Positions 1-8,437 of a stretch of DNA of 39,274 bases are shown here, one piece after another. Position numbers and translations under genes: made by a program. Origin of the DNA: Kineosporia sp. R_H_3 (lineage in GTDB: Bacteria; Actinomycetota; Actinomycetes; Actinomycetales; Kineosporiaceae); NCBI RefSeq assembly GCF_002198675.1, contig NZ_MWLL01000103.1, positions 1 to 39,274 of the forward strand. Reading direction: 5' to 3'. Below the pieces are notes generated by a model. It was not told where the DNA came from, ran no database searches, and worked only from the letters and a program-made list of their open reading frames with translations. The stretch's first letter is position 1, and each line of letters opens with the position of its first letter.

Positions 1-69
1 CCGGCGGGCGGGCGGACGGCGGACGGGCGGACTGGAGGCGGCCGGAGATGTGATCTCGCCGACAACCAT
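1..69 (-). CDS. start of an unidentified leftward gene (partial)
   Basis: An ATG at 69-67 on the minus strand opens a frame that stays open to the window edge and encodes MVVGEITSPAASSPPVRRPP plus three residues. This is a polar, Pro/Arg-rich N-terminus like those before the first membrane segment of sugar ABC permeases, but 23 residues cannot identify a family. Support for a real gene comes mainly from the promoter just upstream (TTGCGC, 17 bp, TACATT), which fires leftward and would give a very short leader. There is no Shine-Dalgarno sequence. It diverges from the GH1-like gene at 213. Confidence 0.45.
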   Translation of the reverse strand, partial: MVVGEITSPAASSPPVRRPPARR

Positions 70-76
70 TGGCAGG

Positions 77-113
77 TTTACAGAAATGTAGGTTCTGTAA
101 AGTCACAGCGCAA
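77..113 (-). promoter_or_regulatory. promoter and inverted-repeat operator for the leftward edge gene
   Basis: On the minus strand, TTGCGC (108-113) and TACATT (85-90) are separated by exactly 17 bp, a good housekeeping-sigma promoter. A perfect inverted repeat, TTTACAGAA (77-85), 7 bp, TTCTGTAAA (93-101), covers the spacer, the -10 box and the expected start point. That geometry suits a repressor. The stretch is conspicuously AT-rich for this window. The binding protein is unknown; the repeat differs from the GTTCA/TGAAC sites at xylA. Confidence 0.65.
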
Positions 114-200
114 GGGGGTGGGCGGAGGATTCCGTCGGCACGTCGTGTGACCGTGCGACCACGTCCGGACGTCTCGGGTCACCGTCCGTCGCCGAACGGT

Positions 201-212
201 TAGGTTCAGGGC
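201..212 (+). promoter_or_regulatory. leaderless -10 box of the GH1-like gene
   Basis: TAGGTT (201-206) lies exactly 6 nt before the GTG at 213, and there is no Shine-Dalgarno sequence. This is the usual layout of a leaderless actinobacterial transcript, and it supports the GTG as the start. The same TANNNT-N6 spacing recurs at xylR (4077), the DUF4031 gene (32653) and the lacI-type gene (37449-37454, minus). Confidence 0.55.
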
Positions 213-1214
213 GTGATCGACGCTGTGGCGGCGGCCGGGGGCACGCAGGACGACCGTCGTGTCGCCGATGCCGTCGGGCGCCTGGACCTGTCCGGTCTCG
301 CCGACGGTTTCACCTGGGCGATCGGCGTCACGGCCGACCCCACGGCGCGGCGCGCGCCGGGGCGGGCCGGTCGGGCCGGGCGCCGGGCCGCCGGCGGGGG
401 TGCCGCCGACGAGGTCGCACTGCTGGGGCGCGCCGGGGTCGACGTCCTCGCCTTCCCCGTGCCGTGGGCGAGCGTGCTGCCGGACCCCGCGGACGCTGCG
501 GACCCCGATGCCCTGGCCCGGCTCGACCGCAGGGTCGACGACCTGCTGGCGCTCGGTGTGACCCCCTGGCCGACGCTGCACGCCGACGACGCCGCCCTAC
601 CGGTCCCGCTGCGGGACGCCGGCGGCTGGGCGTCCCGGGAGACGGCCCTGCGCTTCGTCGACCACGCCGCGACCGTGCACGCCCTGCTCGCCGACCGCGT
701 CGTCACCTGGACGACGCTCGTGGTCCCGGACGGCCCGGCCGCCGACCACGAGGCGAACCTGCTCCTCGCGCACGGCCTCGGGCACGCCGCCATGCGGGCC
801 CAGGCGCCGGCCGACCACCGGTTCGGGGTGACGGTCGCGCTCTCCGGCGGCCCGGACGACGAACGCCGGGTCGGTGCGCTCCTCGCCGGCCCCGAGCCGC
901 TCGACCGGCTCGGCGTGCACTACGCGGGCGCCGCCCCGCGCGGGCTGCCCGAGCTGCTCGCCCGGATCCGTCGCGAGCACCCGGCGGCACCGCCGTTCCT
1001 CGTCACGACGGTCGCCGGCGCGCACGAGGACGCCGACGACCTGGACCGGGTCGCCGACCTCCTGGAGCATCTCGACGCGCTCGCGGTCGCCGCCCGGGCC
1101 GGGGTCGGCGTGCGCGGGTACGTCGCCGGACCCGTCGACGTGCCGGTGCCCGACCGGCCGTGGCCCGGGCTCGACGTGCTGCGGCTCGCGGTCGCCGCGG
1201 TGCGCCCGGTCTGA
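213..1214 (+). CDS. GH1-like protein lacking both catalytic glutamates
   Basis: The 333-residue product follows the glycoside hydrolase family 1 pattern in order: an N-terminal strand (LADGFTWAIGVTADPTA), the LGV-type helix (GRAGVDVLAFPVPWASVLPD), the GI-P-TL-HWD strand as GVTPWPTLHADD, and the GGW-T-F helix followed by DRVVTWTTL. The acid/base motif NEP is replaced by VVPDG. Near the C-terminus the TENG nucleophile motif is replaced by TTVAG, before a recognisable VRGYVAGPVD strand. It is about 100 residues shorter than active beta-glucosidases. I infer a catalytically dead GH1-fold protein, perhaps a sugar-binding or regulatory one. Its stop codon lies one base from the end of convergent xylB. 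GTG start with a leaderless box. Confidence 0.7.
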   Translation: MIDAVAAAGGTQDDRRVADAVGRLDLSGLADGFTWAIGVTADPTARRAPGRAGRAGRRAAGGGAADEVALLGRAGVDVLAFPVPWASVLPDPADAADPDALARLDRRVDDLLALGVTPWPTLHADDAALPVPLRDAGGWASRETALRFVDHAATVHALLADRVVTWTTLVVPDGPAADHEANLLLAHGLGHAAMRAQAPADHRFGVTVALSGGPDDERRVGALLAGPEPLDRLGVHYAGAAPRGLPELLARIRREHPAAPPFLVTTVAGAHEDADDLDRVADLLEHLDALAVAARAGVGVRGYVAGPVDVPVPDRPWPGLDVLRLAVAAVRPV

Positions 1215-1215
1215 C

Positions 1216-2655
1216 CTACGGCCGGGCCGCCGTCATCTCCTGGACCTGTGCGTAGCGGGCCCGGACCGCCGGGTCCGGGTCGGCCTCGAAGGTCGCGGTG
1301 CCGGTGACCTCCCAGGCGGGCGGCTCGGCACCGCCATCGAGCACCCAGGCCGCCTGCCGGGCGGCGCCGTCCGCGACGTACTCGCCGGGCGGCGGCACGA
1401 GGACGGGCCGGCCGAGCACGGCGGGGGCGATCGCGCGCAGCGCGGCGGACCGGGCGCCGCCGCCGACGAGGAGGACCCGCTCGATCCGGGCGCCCTGCGC
1501 CTCGAGGGCGTCGAGGCCGTCGGCGAGGCCGCAGAGCAGCCCCTCCACGGCCGCGCGGGCCAGGTGCGCCGGGGTCATGGTCTCCAGGCGCAGGCCGTGC
1601 AGGGCACCGGTCGCGTCGGGCCGGTTCGGCGTCCGCTCGCCCTCGAGGTACGGCACCAGCGCGAGGCCGCCGGCACCGGACGGCGCGGCGAGCGCCAGTG
1701 CGGACAGCTCGTCGAGCGAGACCCCCAGCACCTTCGCGGTCGCGTCGAGCACCCGGGCGGCGTTGAGCGTGCAGACGAGCGGCAGGTAGCGGCCGGTCGC
1801 GTCGGCGAAGCCGGCGACGGTCCCCGTCTCGTCGGACGCCGGGACCTCGGCGACCGCGGAGACGACCCCCGAGGTGCCGACCGAGACGATGACGTCACCG
1901 GGGCGGGCGCCCACGCCGAGCGCGGCGGCCATGTTGTCGCCGGTACCGGGGCCGACGACCGCCCCGGTCGACAGCCCCGCCCAGGCCGTCGTCCCGGCGC
2001 TCTGCGCCGGGCCGAGTACGCGGGGGAGTGCGGCGTCGTGGCCGAGGGCCGCCGCGAGCAGGTCGCGGCGGTACTCGCCCGTCGCGGCCGAGAAGTAACC
2101 GGTGCCGGAGGCGTCGCCGCGGTCGGTGACGAGGCCGTCGAGGCCGAGCGACCCGCCGGTGCCGCTCGACGGGCCGCCGCCGAGGAGCAGCCACGTGAGC
2201 CAGTCGTGCGGCAGGCAGACGCCCGCGACCCGGGCGGCGGCGTCCGGCTCGTTCTCGGCGAGCCAGGCGAGCTTGGTCACGGTGAACGACGCGACCGGGA
2301 CGAGCCCGACGGCGTCCGCCCAGACCTTCGCCCCGCCGTGCTCGGCGGTGAGCCGCTCGGCCTGCGGCGCGGAGCGGGTGTCGTTCCACAGCAGGGCCGG
2401 GCGGACGACCTCGCCCGCCTCGTCGAGGGTGACCATTCCGTGCTGCTGACCGCCGACCGCGACGGCCGCGACGTCGTCGAGCCCGCCGGCCGCGGCGACC
2501 GCCTCGGCGAGCGCGGTGCGCCAGTGGTCCGGGTGCACCTCGGTGCCGTCGGGGTGGGCCGCCCGGCCCTCCCGGACGAGGGCGCCGGTCGCGGCGTCCC
2601 GGACGACGACCTTGCACGACTGGGTCGAGGAGTCGACCCCGGCGACGAGCGCCAT
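1216..2655 (-). CDS. xylB: xylulokinase
   Basis: This is a FGGY-family carbohydrate kinase that phosphorylates D-xylulose to xylulose 5-phosphate in the cytoplasm, the second step of the isomerase route for xylose. The N-terminal ATPase-fold strand is [25 protein letters not shown] and LWNDTRS follow. [11 protein letters not shown] carries the probable catalytic Asp, VSVGTSG is the phosphate loop, and LLVGGGARS belongs to the C-terminal ATP-binding domain. Length (479 aa) is normal. The ATG at 2655 is chosen over the in-frame GTG at 2658 because GGAAGG then sits about 9 nt upstream. It lies about 100 bp downstream of xylA on the same strand, probably in one operon. Confidence 0.93.
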   Translation of the reverse strand: MALVAGVDSSTQSCKVVVRDAATGALVREGRAAHPDGTEVHPDHWRTALAEAVAAAGGLDDVAAVAVGGQQHGMVTLDEAGEVVRPALLWNDTRSAPQAERLTAEHGGAKVWADAVGLVPVASFTVTKLAWLAENEPDAAARVAGVCLPHDWLTWLLLGGGPSSGTGGSLGLDGLVTDRGDASGTGYFSAATGEYRRDLLAAALGHDAALPRVLGPAQSAGTTAWAGLSTGAVVGPGTGDNMAAALGVGARPGDVIVSVGTSGVVSAVAEVPASDETGTVAGFADATGRYLPLVCTLNAARVLDATAKVLGVSLDELSALALAAPSGAGGLALVPYLEGERTPNRPDATGALHGLRLETMTPAHLARAAVEGLLCGLADGLDALEAQGARIERVLLVGGGARSAALRAIAPAVLGRPVLVPPPGEYVADGAARQAAWVLDGGAEPPAWEVTGTATFEADPDPAVRARYAQVQEMTAARP

Positions 2656-2758
2656 CACTCGTGTCCTTCCGACGGTTCGGGCGGGGAGCCGGTGGGGAGA
2701 GCAGACGGTGGCACAGGCGCCGGCCGCGCCTGTGCCACCGGTCGGTGCGACGTCCGCG

Positions 2759-3946
2759 TCAGCGGGCGCCGAGGACGTGCTCGAGGGCGAGCTGGTCGAG
2801 CTGGACGTAGCCGATGCCCTTGGCGCCCACGGCGTCCGCGTCGAAGTCCTCGAACGCGGAGCGGTCCGTGAGCAGGTCGGCGTAGGTCTCGCCGGCCGCG
2901 AGCGTCGGGGACGCGAGCTCCGGGATCCGGGCGGCCTCGATGGCGGCCTGCACCTCGGGGTCGGCGCGGAACGCCTTCGCGCGCTCCTTGAGGAGCAGGT
3001 AGGTGCGCATGTTGGACGCCGCCGACGCCCAGACGCCGTCGTAGTCCTCGGTGCGCAGCGGCTTGTAGTCGAAGTGCCGCGGGCCGGTGTACGCCGGGGT
3101 GTTCCCCGGGCCGCCGTTCTCGAGCAGGTCGACGAGGAAGAACGCCGAGAGCAGGTCGCCGTGACCGAAGACGAGGTCCTGGTCGTACTTCGGGCCGTGC
3201 TGGCCGTTGAGGTCGATGTGGAAGAGCTTGTCGTGCCACAGGGCCTGCGCGATGCCGTGGACGAAGTTCATCCCGGCCATCTGCTCGTGCCCGACCTCGG
3301 GGTTGAGCCCGACCATCTCGGAGTTCTCGAGGCTGTTGATGAACGCCAGCGCGTGCCCGATCGTCGGCAGCAGGATGTCGCCGCGCGGCTCGTTCGGCTT
3401 GGGCTCCAGGGCGAAGCGGAGGTTGTAGCCCTTGTCCTTGACGTACGTCGCGAGCGTGTCGAGACCCTCGCGGTAGCGGTCGAGCGCGACCCGCACGTCC
3501 TTCGCGGAGTCGGTCTCGGCGCCCTCGCGGCCGCCCCAGAAGACGTACGTCTCGGCACCGAGCTCGGCGGCGAGGTCGAGGTTGCGCATGACCTTGCGCA
3601 GCGCGAAGCGGCGCACGTCGCGCCGGTTGCTCGTGAAGCCGCCGTCCTTGAACACCGGGTGGGTGAACAGGTTCGTCGTGAGCATGGGGGCCTTCATGCC
3701 GGTCGCGTCGAGCGCGGCCTTGAAGGCCTCGATCCGCTTGTCGCGCTCGGCCGCGTCGGAGCCGAACGGCACGAGGTCGTCGTCGTGGAACGTGACGCCG
3801 TAGGCGCCGAGGTCGGCGAGGCGGTGGACGGCCTCGACGGCGTCGAGCGGCGCCCGGGTCGCGTCGCCGAAGGGGTCGCGGGCCACCCAGCCCACGGTCC
3901 ACAGGCCGAAGGTGAACTTGTCGTCCGGGGTCGGGGTCAGCGTCAT
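2759..3946 (-). CDS. xylA: xylose isomerase
   Basis: Class I D-xylose isomerase of the short actinobacterial type (395 aa), converting xylose to xylulose and probably also glucose to fructose. The catalytic and metal residues are all present and largely at Streptomyces numbering: His54 and Asp57 in VTFHDDD, Glu181 and Lys183 in [11 protein letters not shown], Glu217 and His220 in NPEVGHEQ, Asp245 in HIDLNGQ, Asp255 and Asp257 in KYDQD, and the last Asp in HFDYKP (residue 293). The ATG has a strong GGAGGA five bases upstream. A promoter and an operator-like repeat lie just upstream, facing the divergent ROK regulator, so repression relieved by xylose is the likely control. Confidence 0.96.
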   Translation of the reverse strand: MTLTPTPDDKFTFGLWTVGWVARDPFGDATRAPLDAVEAVHRLADLGAYGVTFHDDDLVPFGSDAAERDKRIEAFKAALDATGMKAPMLTTNLFTHPVFKDGGFTSNRRDVRRFALRKVMRNLDLAAELGAETYVFWGGREGAETDSAKDVRVALDRYREGLDTLATYVKDKGYNLRFALEPKPNEPRGDILLPTIGHALAFINSLENSEMVGLNPEVGHEQMAGMNFVHGIAQALWHDKLFHIDLNGQHGPKYDQDLVFGHGDLLSAFFLVDLLENGGPGNTPAYTGPRHFDYKPLRTEDYDGVWASAASNMRTYLLLKERAKAFRADPEVQAAIEAARIPELASPTLAAGETYADLLTDRSAFEDFDADAVGAKGIGYVQLDQLALEHVLGAR

Positions 3947-3968
3947 CGGTTCCTCCGTCGGGGGTTTC

Positions 3969-4009
3969 GTTCAGTGGTTGAACATACCTGCCGATCGGAC
4001 GGCCCGCAA
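3969..4009 (-). promoter_or_regulatory. xylA promoter with operator
   Basis: On the minus strand, TTGCGG (4004-4009) and TATGTT (3981-3986) are 17 bp apart, a convincing promoter for xylA. The inverted repeat GTTCA-N5-TGAAC (3969-3983) overlaps the -10 box and the start point. A related pair of arms is found again at 4054-4072 on the side of the divergent ROK gene, so both are likely sites of that repressor. Confidence 0.65.
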
Positions 4010-4053
4010 TCCCTCGTTGTCCGTTCTGCGCCGAGCGGTCATCGCAGACAGGT

Positions 4054-4082
4054 GTTCATTCAGAACGTGAACCAACTAGGGT
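4054..4082 (+). promoter_or_regulatory. xylR leaderless promoter and second operator
   Basis: TAGGGT (4077-4082) stands 6 nt before the ATG at 4089 with no Shine-Dalgarno sequence, as expected for a leaderless mRNA. Upstream, GTTCA (4054-4058) and TGAAC (4068-4072) repeat the arms of the xylA operator with wider spacing, and GTTC-N5-GAAC (4054-4066) is an alternative with the same spacing as at xylA. Autoregulation is inferred. Confidence 0.55.
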
Positions 4083-4088
4083 GGCGCC

Positions 4089-5363
4089 ATGTCGGCCCCC
4101 CGCACGTCGCCCGCGCGGCAGACGTCGCTGCGCGAGCACAACCTCGCGCTCGTGCTCGGGGAGGTCGCCGACCGCGGGCCGGCGACCCGGGCCCGGATCG
4201 CGGCGGCGACCGGTCTGACGAAGGCCACGGTCTCCAGTCTCGTCGACACCCTCGTCGCGGCCCGGCTGCTCGACGAGCGCGGTCTCGACGCCGGCGCCGT
4301 CGGCCGGCCGGGGCAGTCCCTCGGGCTCGGGGCGCGGGGTCCGGTCGGGATCGGGCTCGAGGTCAACGTCGACTACCTCGCGACGTGCACGGTCGGGCTC
4401 GCCGGGTCGGTCGTCGGCCGCGAGGTCGTCACCGGCGACCTGCGCGGCGTCGACGTCGAGGCCGTCCTGGCCCGTGCCGCCGGGCTGCTGCGCCGGGCGG
4501 CGGACGGCGCGCGCGAGGCGGGCGTCCCGGTCGCGGGGGTCGCGGTCGCCGTTCCCGGCCTCGTGGACTCCGCCGACCAGGTGCTCCGGCTCGCCCCGAA
4601 CCTCGGCTGGCGGGACGTCGACGTCCTCGCGCACCTGCGCCGGCTCGCCGGTGCCGCGCTCACCGCGGCGTCGCCCGGCGGCGCGCACCCGGACCTGCGC
4701 CTGGGCAACGAGGCCGACCTCGGCGCCCTCGCCGAGCTGTGGTGCGGCGGGCACGACGACGGGGCCGGCGGCCGGCTCGACACCTTCGTCCACGTCTCCG
4801 GCGAGATCGGCGTCGGGGCCGGGCTCGTCCTCGACGGCCGGCCGCTCACCGGCCGGCGCGGCTTCAGCGGCGAGATCGGCCACCTCACGGTCGCCGACGG
4901 CCCGGACTGCGCCTGCGGCTCGAGCGGCTGCCTGGAACGGCTCGCCGGCCAGGAGGCGATCCTGCGCCGGGCCGGGCTCGCGAGCGAGCCGGGGACGGCG
5001 ATCGGCCGTCCGGAGGGCCCGCTCGGCGAGCTCGTCGCCCGGGCCGCGGCCGGCCGGCCGGACGCCGTGGAGGCGGTGGAGGCGGCGGGAACCGTTCTGG
5101 GGCGGGGGATCTCGGCGATCCTCAACCTCGTCGACGTCGGCACGGTCGTCCTCGGCGGGATCTACGCGCCGCTGTCGCCGTGGTTGCGCGGCCCGGTCGA
5201 GCGCGAGCTCGCGCGCCGGGTGCTCGCCGCGCCCTGGGAGCCGCCGCGCGTCCTCGTCTCCGGGCTCGGCGGCGAGGCGGCCGTCCGCGGCGCGGCGCTG
5301 TCCGTCGTCCGCACCGTCATCGCCGACCCCGCGGCCTACCTGGCGAGGACGCCCGCCGGCTGA
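4089..5363 (+). CDS. xylR: ROK-family transcriptional repressor, probably of xylose genes
   Basis: The 424-residue protein has an N-terminal winged helix-turn-helix (about 15-65; RARIAAATGLTKATVSSLVD) followed by a ROK sugar-sensing domain. The ROK signature is clear: GFSGEIGHLTV then the zinc cluster CACGSSGCLE. The N-terminal DNA-binding domain marks it as a XylR/NagC-type repressor rather than a sugar kinase. It diverges from xylAB, and paired GTTCA/TGAAC repeats lie between them, so control of xylAB by xylose is the simplest reading. Its last 28 bases overlap the 3' end of the convergent sensor kinase gene. The name xylR rests on context; another pentose or hexose inducer is possible. Confidence 0.85.
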   Translation: MSAPRTSPARQTSLREHNLALVLGEVADRGPATRARIAAATGLTKATVSSLVDTLVAARLLDERGLDAGAVGRPGQSLGLGARGPVGIGLEVNVDYLATCTVGLAGSVVGREVVTGDLRGVDVEAVLARAAGLLRRAADGAREAGVPVAGVAVAVPGLVDSADQVLRLAPNLGWRDVDVLAHLRRLAGAALTAASPGGAHPDLRLGNEADLGALAELWCGGHDDGAGGRLDTFVHVSGEIGVGAGLVLDGRPLTGRRGFSGEIGHLTVADGPDCACGSSGCLERLAGQEAILRRAGLASEPGTAIGRPEGPLGELVARAAAGRPDAVEAVEAAGTVLGRGISAILNLVDVGTVVLGGIYAPLSPWLRGPVERELARRVLAAPWEPPRVLVSGLGGEAAVRGAALSVVRTVIADPAAYLARTPAG

Positions 5364-6457
5364 CGGTCCCGGCCGGCTCCCGCGGGCACGCCGACGTCCG
5401 CGAGCGGGAGGTCGAGGTCGACGACGGTGCCGCCGCCGGGAGCGGGCGTCCATGTCACCCGGCCGCCGAGCGCGCGGGCCCGTTCGGTCATCCCCGGGAC
5501 GCCGAGGCCCGACCCGTCGTGGCAGTCCGCCGTCCCGGCGCCTGCGGCGAGCTCCCCGGTGACGCCTCCGGTGACGCCCGCCGGGGTGCCCGAACCGTCG
5601 TCCGTGACGAGCACGTGCAGCCGCCGCCCGCGGACCTGCGCCCGCACCGCGACGGCGGTCCCGCCGCTGTGCCGGACGGCGTTCGTCACGGCCTCCTGGA
5701 CGACCCGGTAGACCCCGAGCGCGGCCTCCGGGCGCAGTGCGGGCAGCTCCCGGACGTCGCACCGGCCGGTGAGGTCGCCGACCTCGGCCGCCCGCCGCAC
5801 GAGGTCCTCGAGCGCCGGGCCCGGCCCGAGCAGGTCGAGCGCCAGCGGCCGCATCTGGGTGATGAGGTGCCGCAGGGCCCCGATCCGGTCCCGGACGGCG
5901 CCCCGCACGTCGGCGAGGTCCTCGGCGAGCGCCGCGGCGCCCGGGCCGGCGTCGGCGCGCAGGCAGCGCTGCTCGAGCCGGCCGAGGGTGACCTCGACGG
6001 CGGCGAGGTCCTGGAGCGTCTCGTCGTGCAGCTCGCGGGCCCAGCGCCGCCGCTCGGCCTCCTCGCCCTCGAGCCGGGCGCGCAGCCGGGCCGTCCGCAG
6101 CCCGTCGGCGGCCCGGCCCGCCTCGCGCAGGGCGAGCCCGGCCGTGAGCAGCAGGAGCAGGGCCGGCCCCAGCAGGAGCAGCACCCGCGGCTCGGCCCGC
6201 TCGGTGGCCTGCCAGAGCCCGACGACGCTGAGCAGCGCGGCGGCCCCGGCGCCGACGAGCAGCCGGGCCCGGCGGGCGAGCCCGTCCGGGCCGTCGTCCC
6301 GCGCGGGGGCGACCACCGCGAGCAGCAGCGCCGCGCCGGCCGCGGCGCCGACCCAGGTCTGCGCCCGGGGCGCGGTGTCGGCGAGCTCCGTCGCGGCGGC
6401 GAGGCCCAGCAGTGCGACGCCGACGCGCGCGAGGGCGCGCCGGGGGTCCCGGGTCAT
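5336..6457 (-). CDS. NarL-type sensor histidine kinase
   Basis: A 373-residue membrane sensor kinase. The N-terminal third has about four hydrophobic segments (roughly 10-25, 36-51, 67-82 and 91-110) with almost no extracytoplasmic domain, so the signal is probably sensed in or at the membrane. A coiled linker leads to the HisKA_3 H-box RRRWARELHDETLQDL with His144. The ATPase domain has the N-box VVQEAVTNAVRHS (Asn259) and the G-box GSGLGVPGMTERARALGG. Its ATG overlaps the stop of the upstream response regulator gene (ATGA), so the two are translationally coupled. The 3' end overlaps the end of xylR. The signal is unknown. Confidence 0.9.
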   Translation of the reverse strand: MTRDPRRALARVGVALLGLAAATELADTAPRAQTWVGAAAGAALLLAVVAPARDDGPDGLARRARLLVGAGAAALLSVVGLWQATERAEPRVLLLLGPALLLLLTAGLALREAGRAADGLRTARLRARLEGEEAERRRWARELHDETLQDLAAVEVTLGRLEQRCLRADAGPGAAALAEDLADVRGAVRDRIGALRHLITQMRPLALDLLGPGPALEDLVRRAAEVGDLTGRCDVRELPALRPEAALGVYRVVQEAVTNAVRHSGGTAVAVRAQVRGRRLHVLVTDDGSGTPAGVTGGVTGELAAGAGTADCHDGSGLGVPGMTERARALGGRVTWTPAPGGGTVVDLDLPLADVGVPAGAGRDRQPAGVLAR

Positions 6458-7170
6458 GCGAGGCCGAGCCGGTGCGCGGCGTCGACGAGCCCGGCCCGGG
6501 TCGGGGCGTCGAGCCGGGTCCGCAGGCTCGCCCGGTGCGCCTCGACGGTCCGCAGGCTGACGTAGAGCTCGGCGGCGATCTCGCCGTTCGTGTGCCCCGC
6601 CGCGAGCAGCCGCAGGACGTCGCGCTCGCGCGGGCTGAGCCGGTCGGCGGCCGACGGGCGGGCGCCGGCGATCCGGGCGCCGAGCTCGGGGAGCAGGTAC
6701 GTCCGCCCGGACATCACCGTCTCGACGGCCCGCAGGAGCTCCTCGGGCGCGGCCTCCTTGAGCACGTAGCCCTGGGCGCCCGCGTGCAGCGCCGCGCGGG
6801 CCACGGCAGGGTCGTCGTGCATCGTGAGGACGACGACCCGCGGCGCCGCCGGCGCGGCGAGCAGGTCCGGCAGGCAGTCCAGGCCGTTGTCCCGGCCGAG
6901 CGTGAGGTCGAGGACGACGAGGTCGGGGACCTGGGTCGCCACGAGGGCCCGCAGGGCCGCCGCCGACGCGGCCTCCCCGACGACCGCGCAGCGCGGGTCG
7001 CCCTCGAGCAGCGCCCGCAGGCCGACCCGGACCATCGAGTGGTCGTCGGCGAGGACCACCCGCCAGCGCAGGTCGGCGGCCACGTCCGTGCGTGCGGGTG
7101 CGGCCGCCCGCCCGGGCCCGGGACCGGGGTGGGCGGTGCGGGCGGGCACAGGCTTCTCGACGACGGGCAT
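6454..7170 (-). CDS. NarL/FixJ response regulator
   Basis: The 238-residue partner of the overlapping kinase gene. The receiver domain (about 36-155) has the acidic pair in LADDHS, phosphoacceptor Asp88 in LVVLDLT, Thr116 in VLTMHDD and Lys138 in YVLKEA. The C-terminal LuxR-type helix-turn-helix (about 177-230) contains LSPRERDVLRLLAAGHTNGE and VSLRTVEAHRASLRTRL. The first 35 residues are a Pro/Ala/Arg-rich extension not needed for the fold; the ATG at 7170 is supported by GGAGG 4 bases upstream. It diverges from the dehydrogenase-like gene at 7340, so that operon is a possible target, which is inference only. Confidence 0.92.
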   Translation of the reverse strand: MPVVEKPVPARTAHPGPGPGRAAAPARTDVAADLRWRVVLADDHSMVRVGLRALLEGDPRCAVVGEAASAAALRALVATQVPDLVVLDLTLGRDNGLDCLPDLLAAPAAPRVVVLTMHDDPAVARAALHAGAQGYVLKEAAPEELLRAVETVMSGRTYLLPELGARIAGARPSAADRLSPRERDVLRLLAAGHTNGEIAAELYVSLRTVEAHRASLRTRLDAPTRAGLVDAAHRLGLA

Positions 7171-7339
7171 GGCGCCTCCTCGGACCCTCGGTGGTTCGGG
7201 CCCGACGCAACGCCTGCTGCCTGGGAGACCGCTGGGAGCGCGGTGCGAGCGCGCTGACAGCCGCCAGGACTGCGGGTCTGCCGCAACGGCCGCGCCGTCC
7301 GGAAAGGCGTGCTCCGCGGAATGCGCATTACATGCCGGT

Positions 7340-8437
7340 ATGAGCCTGCGTGCAGACGTCCCTGCAGATGTGCCTGCAGATGTTCCTGCCGACGTCCTCG
7401 CCGACGTCCCGCCTGCCCCTGCGTCCGGCCCCGCCGGGCTCACGGCCGGGCTCGGTGACCCGCCGGGGCGCGACCCCGCCGAGGTCGCCGCCGCGGTCCG
7501 GGCCGTCCTCGCCCGGCCGGAGCTCGCCGACGTCCCGCTGCCCGCCTCGGGGCGCACCGCCGCGCGCTGGGCGCTGCTGCGCGCGCTGGCCCGCTGGGAC
7601 GTCGCCGCCGGCCGGCTCGTCGAGGCGCACCTCGACGCAGCGGCGATCCTCGCGGAGCTCGGGGGCAGCGAGGTGCTGCCGGGGCAGGTCTGGGCGGTCT
7701 GGGCCGCCGAGCCGCCGGGGCCGGGCGTCACCGCGACCCCCGGCCCGGAGGGCTGGACGCTGCGCGGACGCAAGCCGTGGTGCTCGGGCGCGGTCGCGTC
7801 GACGCACGCGCTCGTCACGGCGAACGCCGACGACGGCCGGCGGATGTTCGCCGTCCCGCTCGCCGACCGCGACCGGACCCGCCCGGTGCCCGGCGGCTGG
7901 GCCGCGGCCGGGATGGTGCAGACGCAGACCTGGTCCGTGGACCTCGACGAGGCGCCCGCGGTGCCCGTCGGCGGGCCACGCGCCTACCTCGACCGGGCGG
8001 GCTTCTGGCACGGCGGTGTCGGGGTCGCGGCGTGCTGGCTCGGCGGGGCGGACGCCGTCCTCGCGCCGCTCGCGGCCCGGGCGGCGTCCGGGCGGCTCGA
8101 CCCGCACGGCCTGGCGCACCTCGGGGCCGCGGCCGCGGCGGTGCACGCGGCGGGCGCGGTGCTCGCGGCGGCGGCGGCCGACGTCGACGCCGCCCCGCAC
8201 GACCGGGCCACGGCCGAGGTCGTCGCGCGGCGTGCGCGGGCCGTCGTCGAGCAGGCAGCGACGACGGTGCTCGACCGGGTGGGCCGGGCCCTCGGGGCCG
8301 CGCCGCTGTGCCTGGACGCAGGGCACGCCCGCCGGGTCGAGGACCTCACGGTCTACCTGCGCCAGAGCCACGCCGAGCGGGACCTCGAGGTGCTCGGGAC
8401 CCTCCTCGCCGACGGTGCGACCGGGCCGGCGTCGTGA
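7340..8437 (+). CDS. acyl-CoA-dehydrogenase-like flavoprotein of the NodS/PIG-L cluster
   Basis: A 365-residue protein. The first ~25 residues are ADVP repeats. The rest resembles acyl-CoA dehydrogenases: GWTLRGRKPWCSGAVASTHA matches the middle beta domain, and the C-terminal helical bundle ends in YLRQSHAERDLEVLGTLL. The family oxidises acyl thioesters using FAD; here substrate and activity are not established, and I could not identify the usual catalytic Glu. The gene is first of a run (7340-11168) in which each stop overlaps or nearly touches the next start, so it belongs to the same pathway as the methyltransferase, glycosyltransferase and deacetylase. No Shine-Dalgarno sequence precedes the ATG, so a later GTG at 7370 is possible. 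Confidence 0.75.
   Translation: MSLRADVPADVPADVPADVLADVPPAPASGPAGLTAGLGDPPGRDPAEVAAAVRAVLARPELADVPLPASGRTAARWALLRALARWDVAAGRLVEAHLDAAAILAELGGSEVLPGQVWAVWAAEPPGPGVTATPGPEGWTLRGRKPWCSGAVASTHALVTANADDGRRMFAVPLADRDRTRPVPGGWAAAGMVQTQTWSVDLDEAPAVPVGGPRAYLDRAGFWHGGVGVAACWLGGADAVLAPLAARAASGRLDPHGLAHLGAAAAAVHAAGAVLAAAAADVDAAPHDRATAEVVARRARAVVEQAATTVLDRVGRALGAAPLCLDAGHARRVEDLTVYLRQSHAERDLEVLGTLLADGATGPAS
7352..7411 (+). repeat. five 12-bp units encoding ADVP repeats
   Basis: Five in-frame 12-bp copies (GCAGACGTCCCT and variants) encode Ala-Asp-Val-Pro/Leu four-residue repeats at the extreme N-terminus of the dehydrogenase-like protein. Some copies use GAT and GTT codons, rare elsewhere here. The unit is suited to slippage, so copy number may vary between strains. 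Confidence 0.85.

Noticed and set aside
2516-6565. 1349-residue plus-strand frame across xylA, xylR and the kinase
   Set aside because: It crosses several real genes on both strands and has no family motif; a product of rare stop codons at this GC content.
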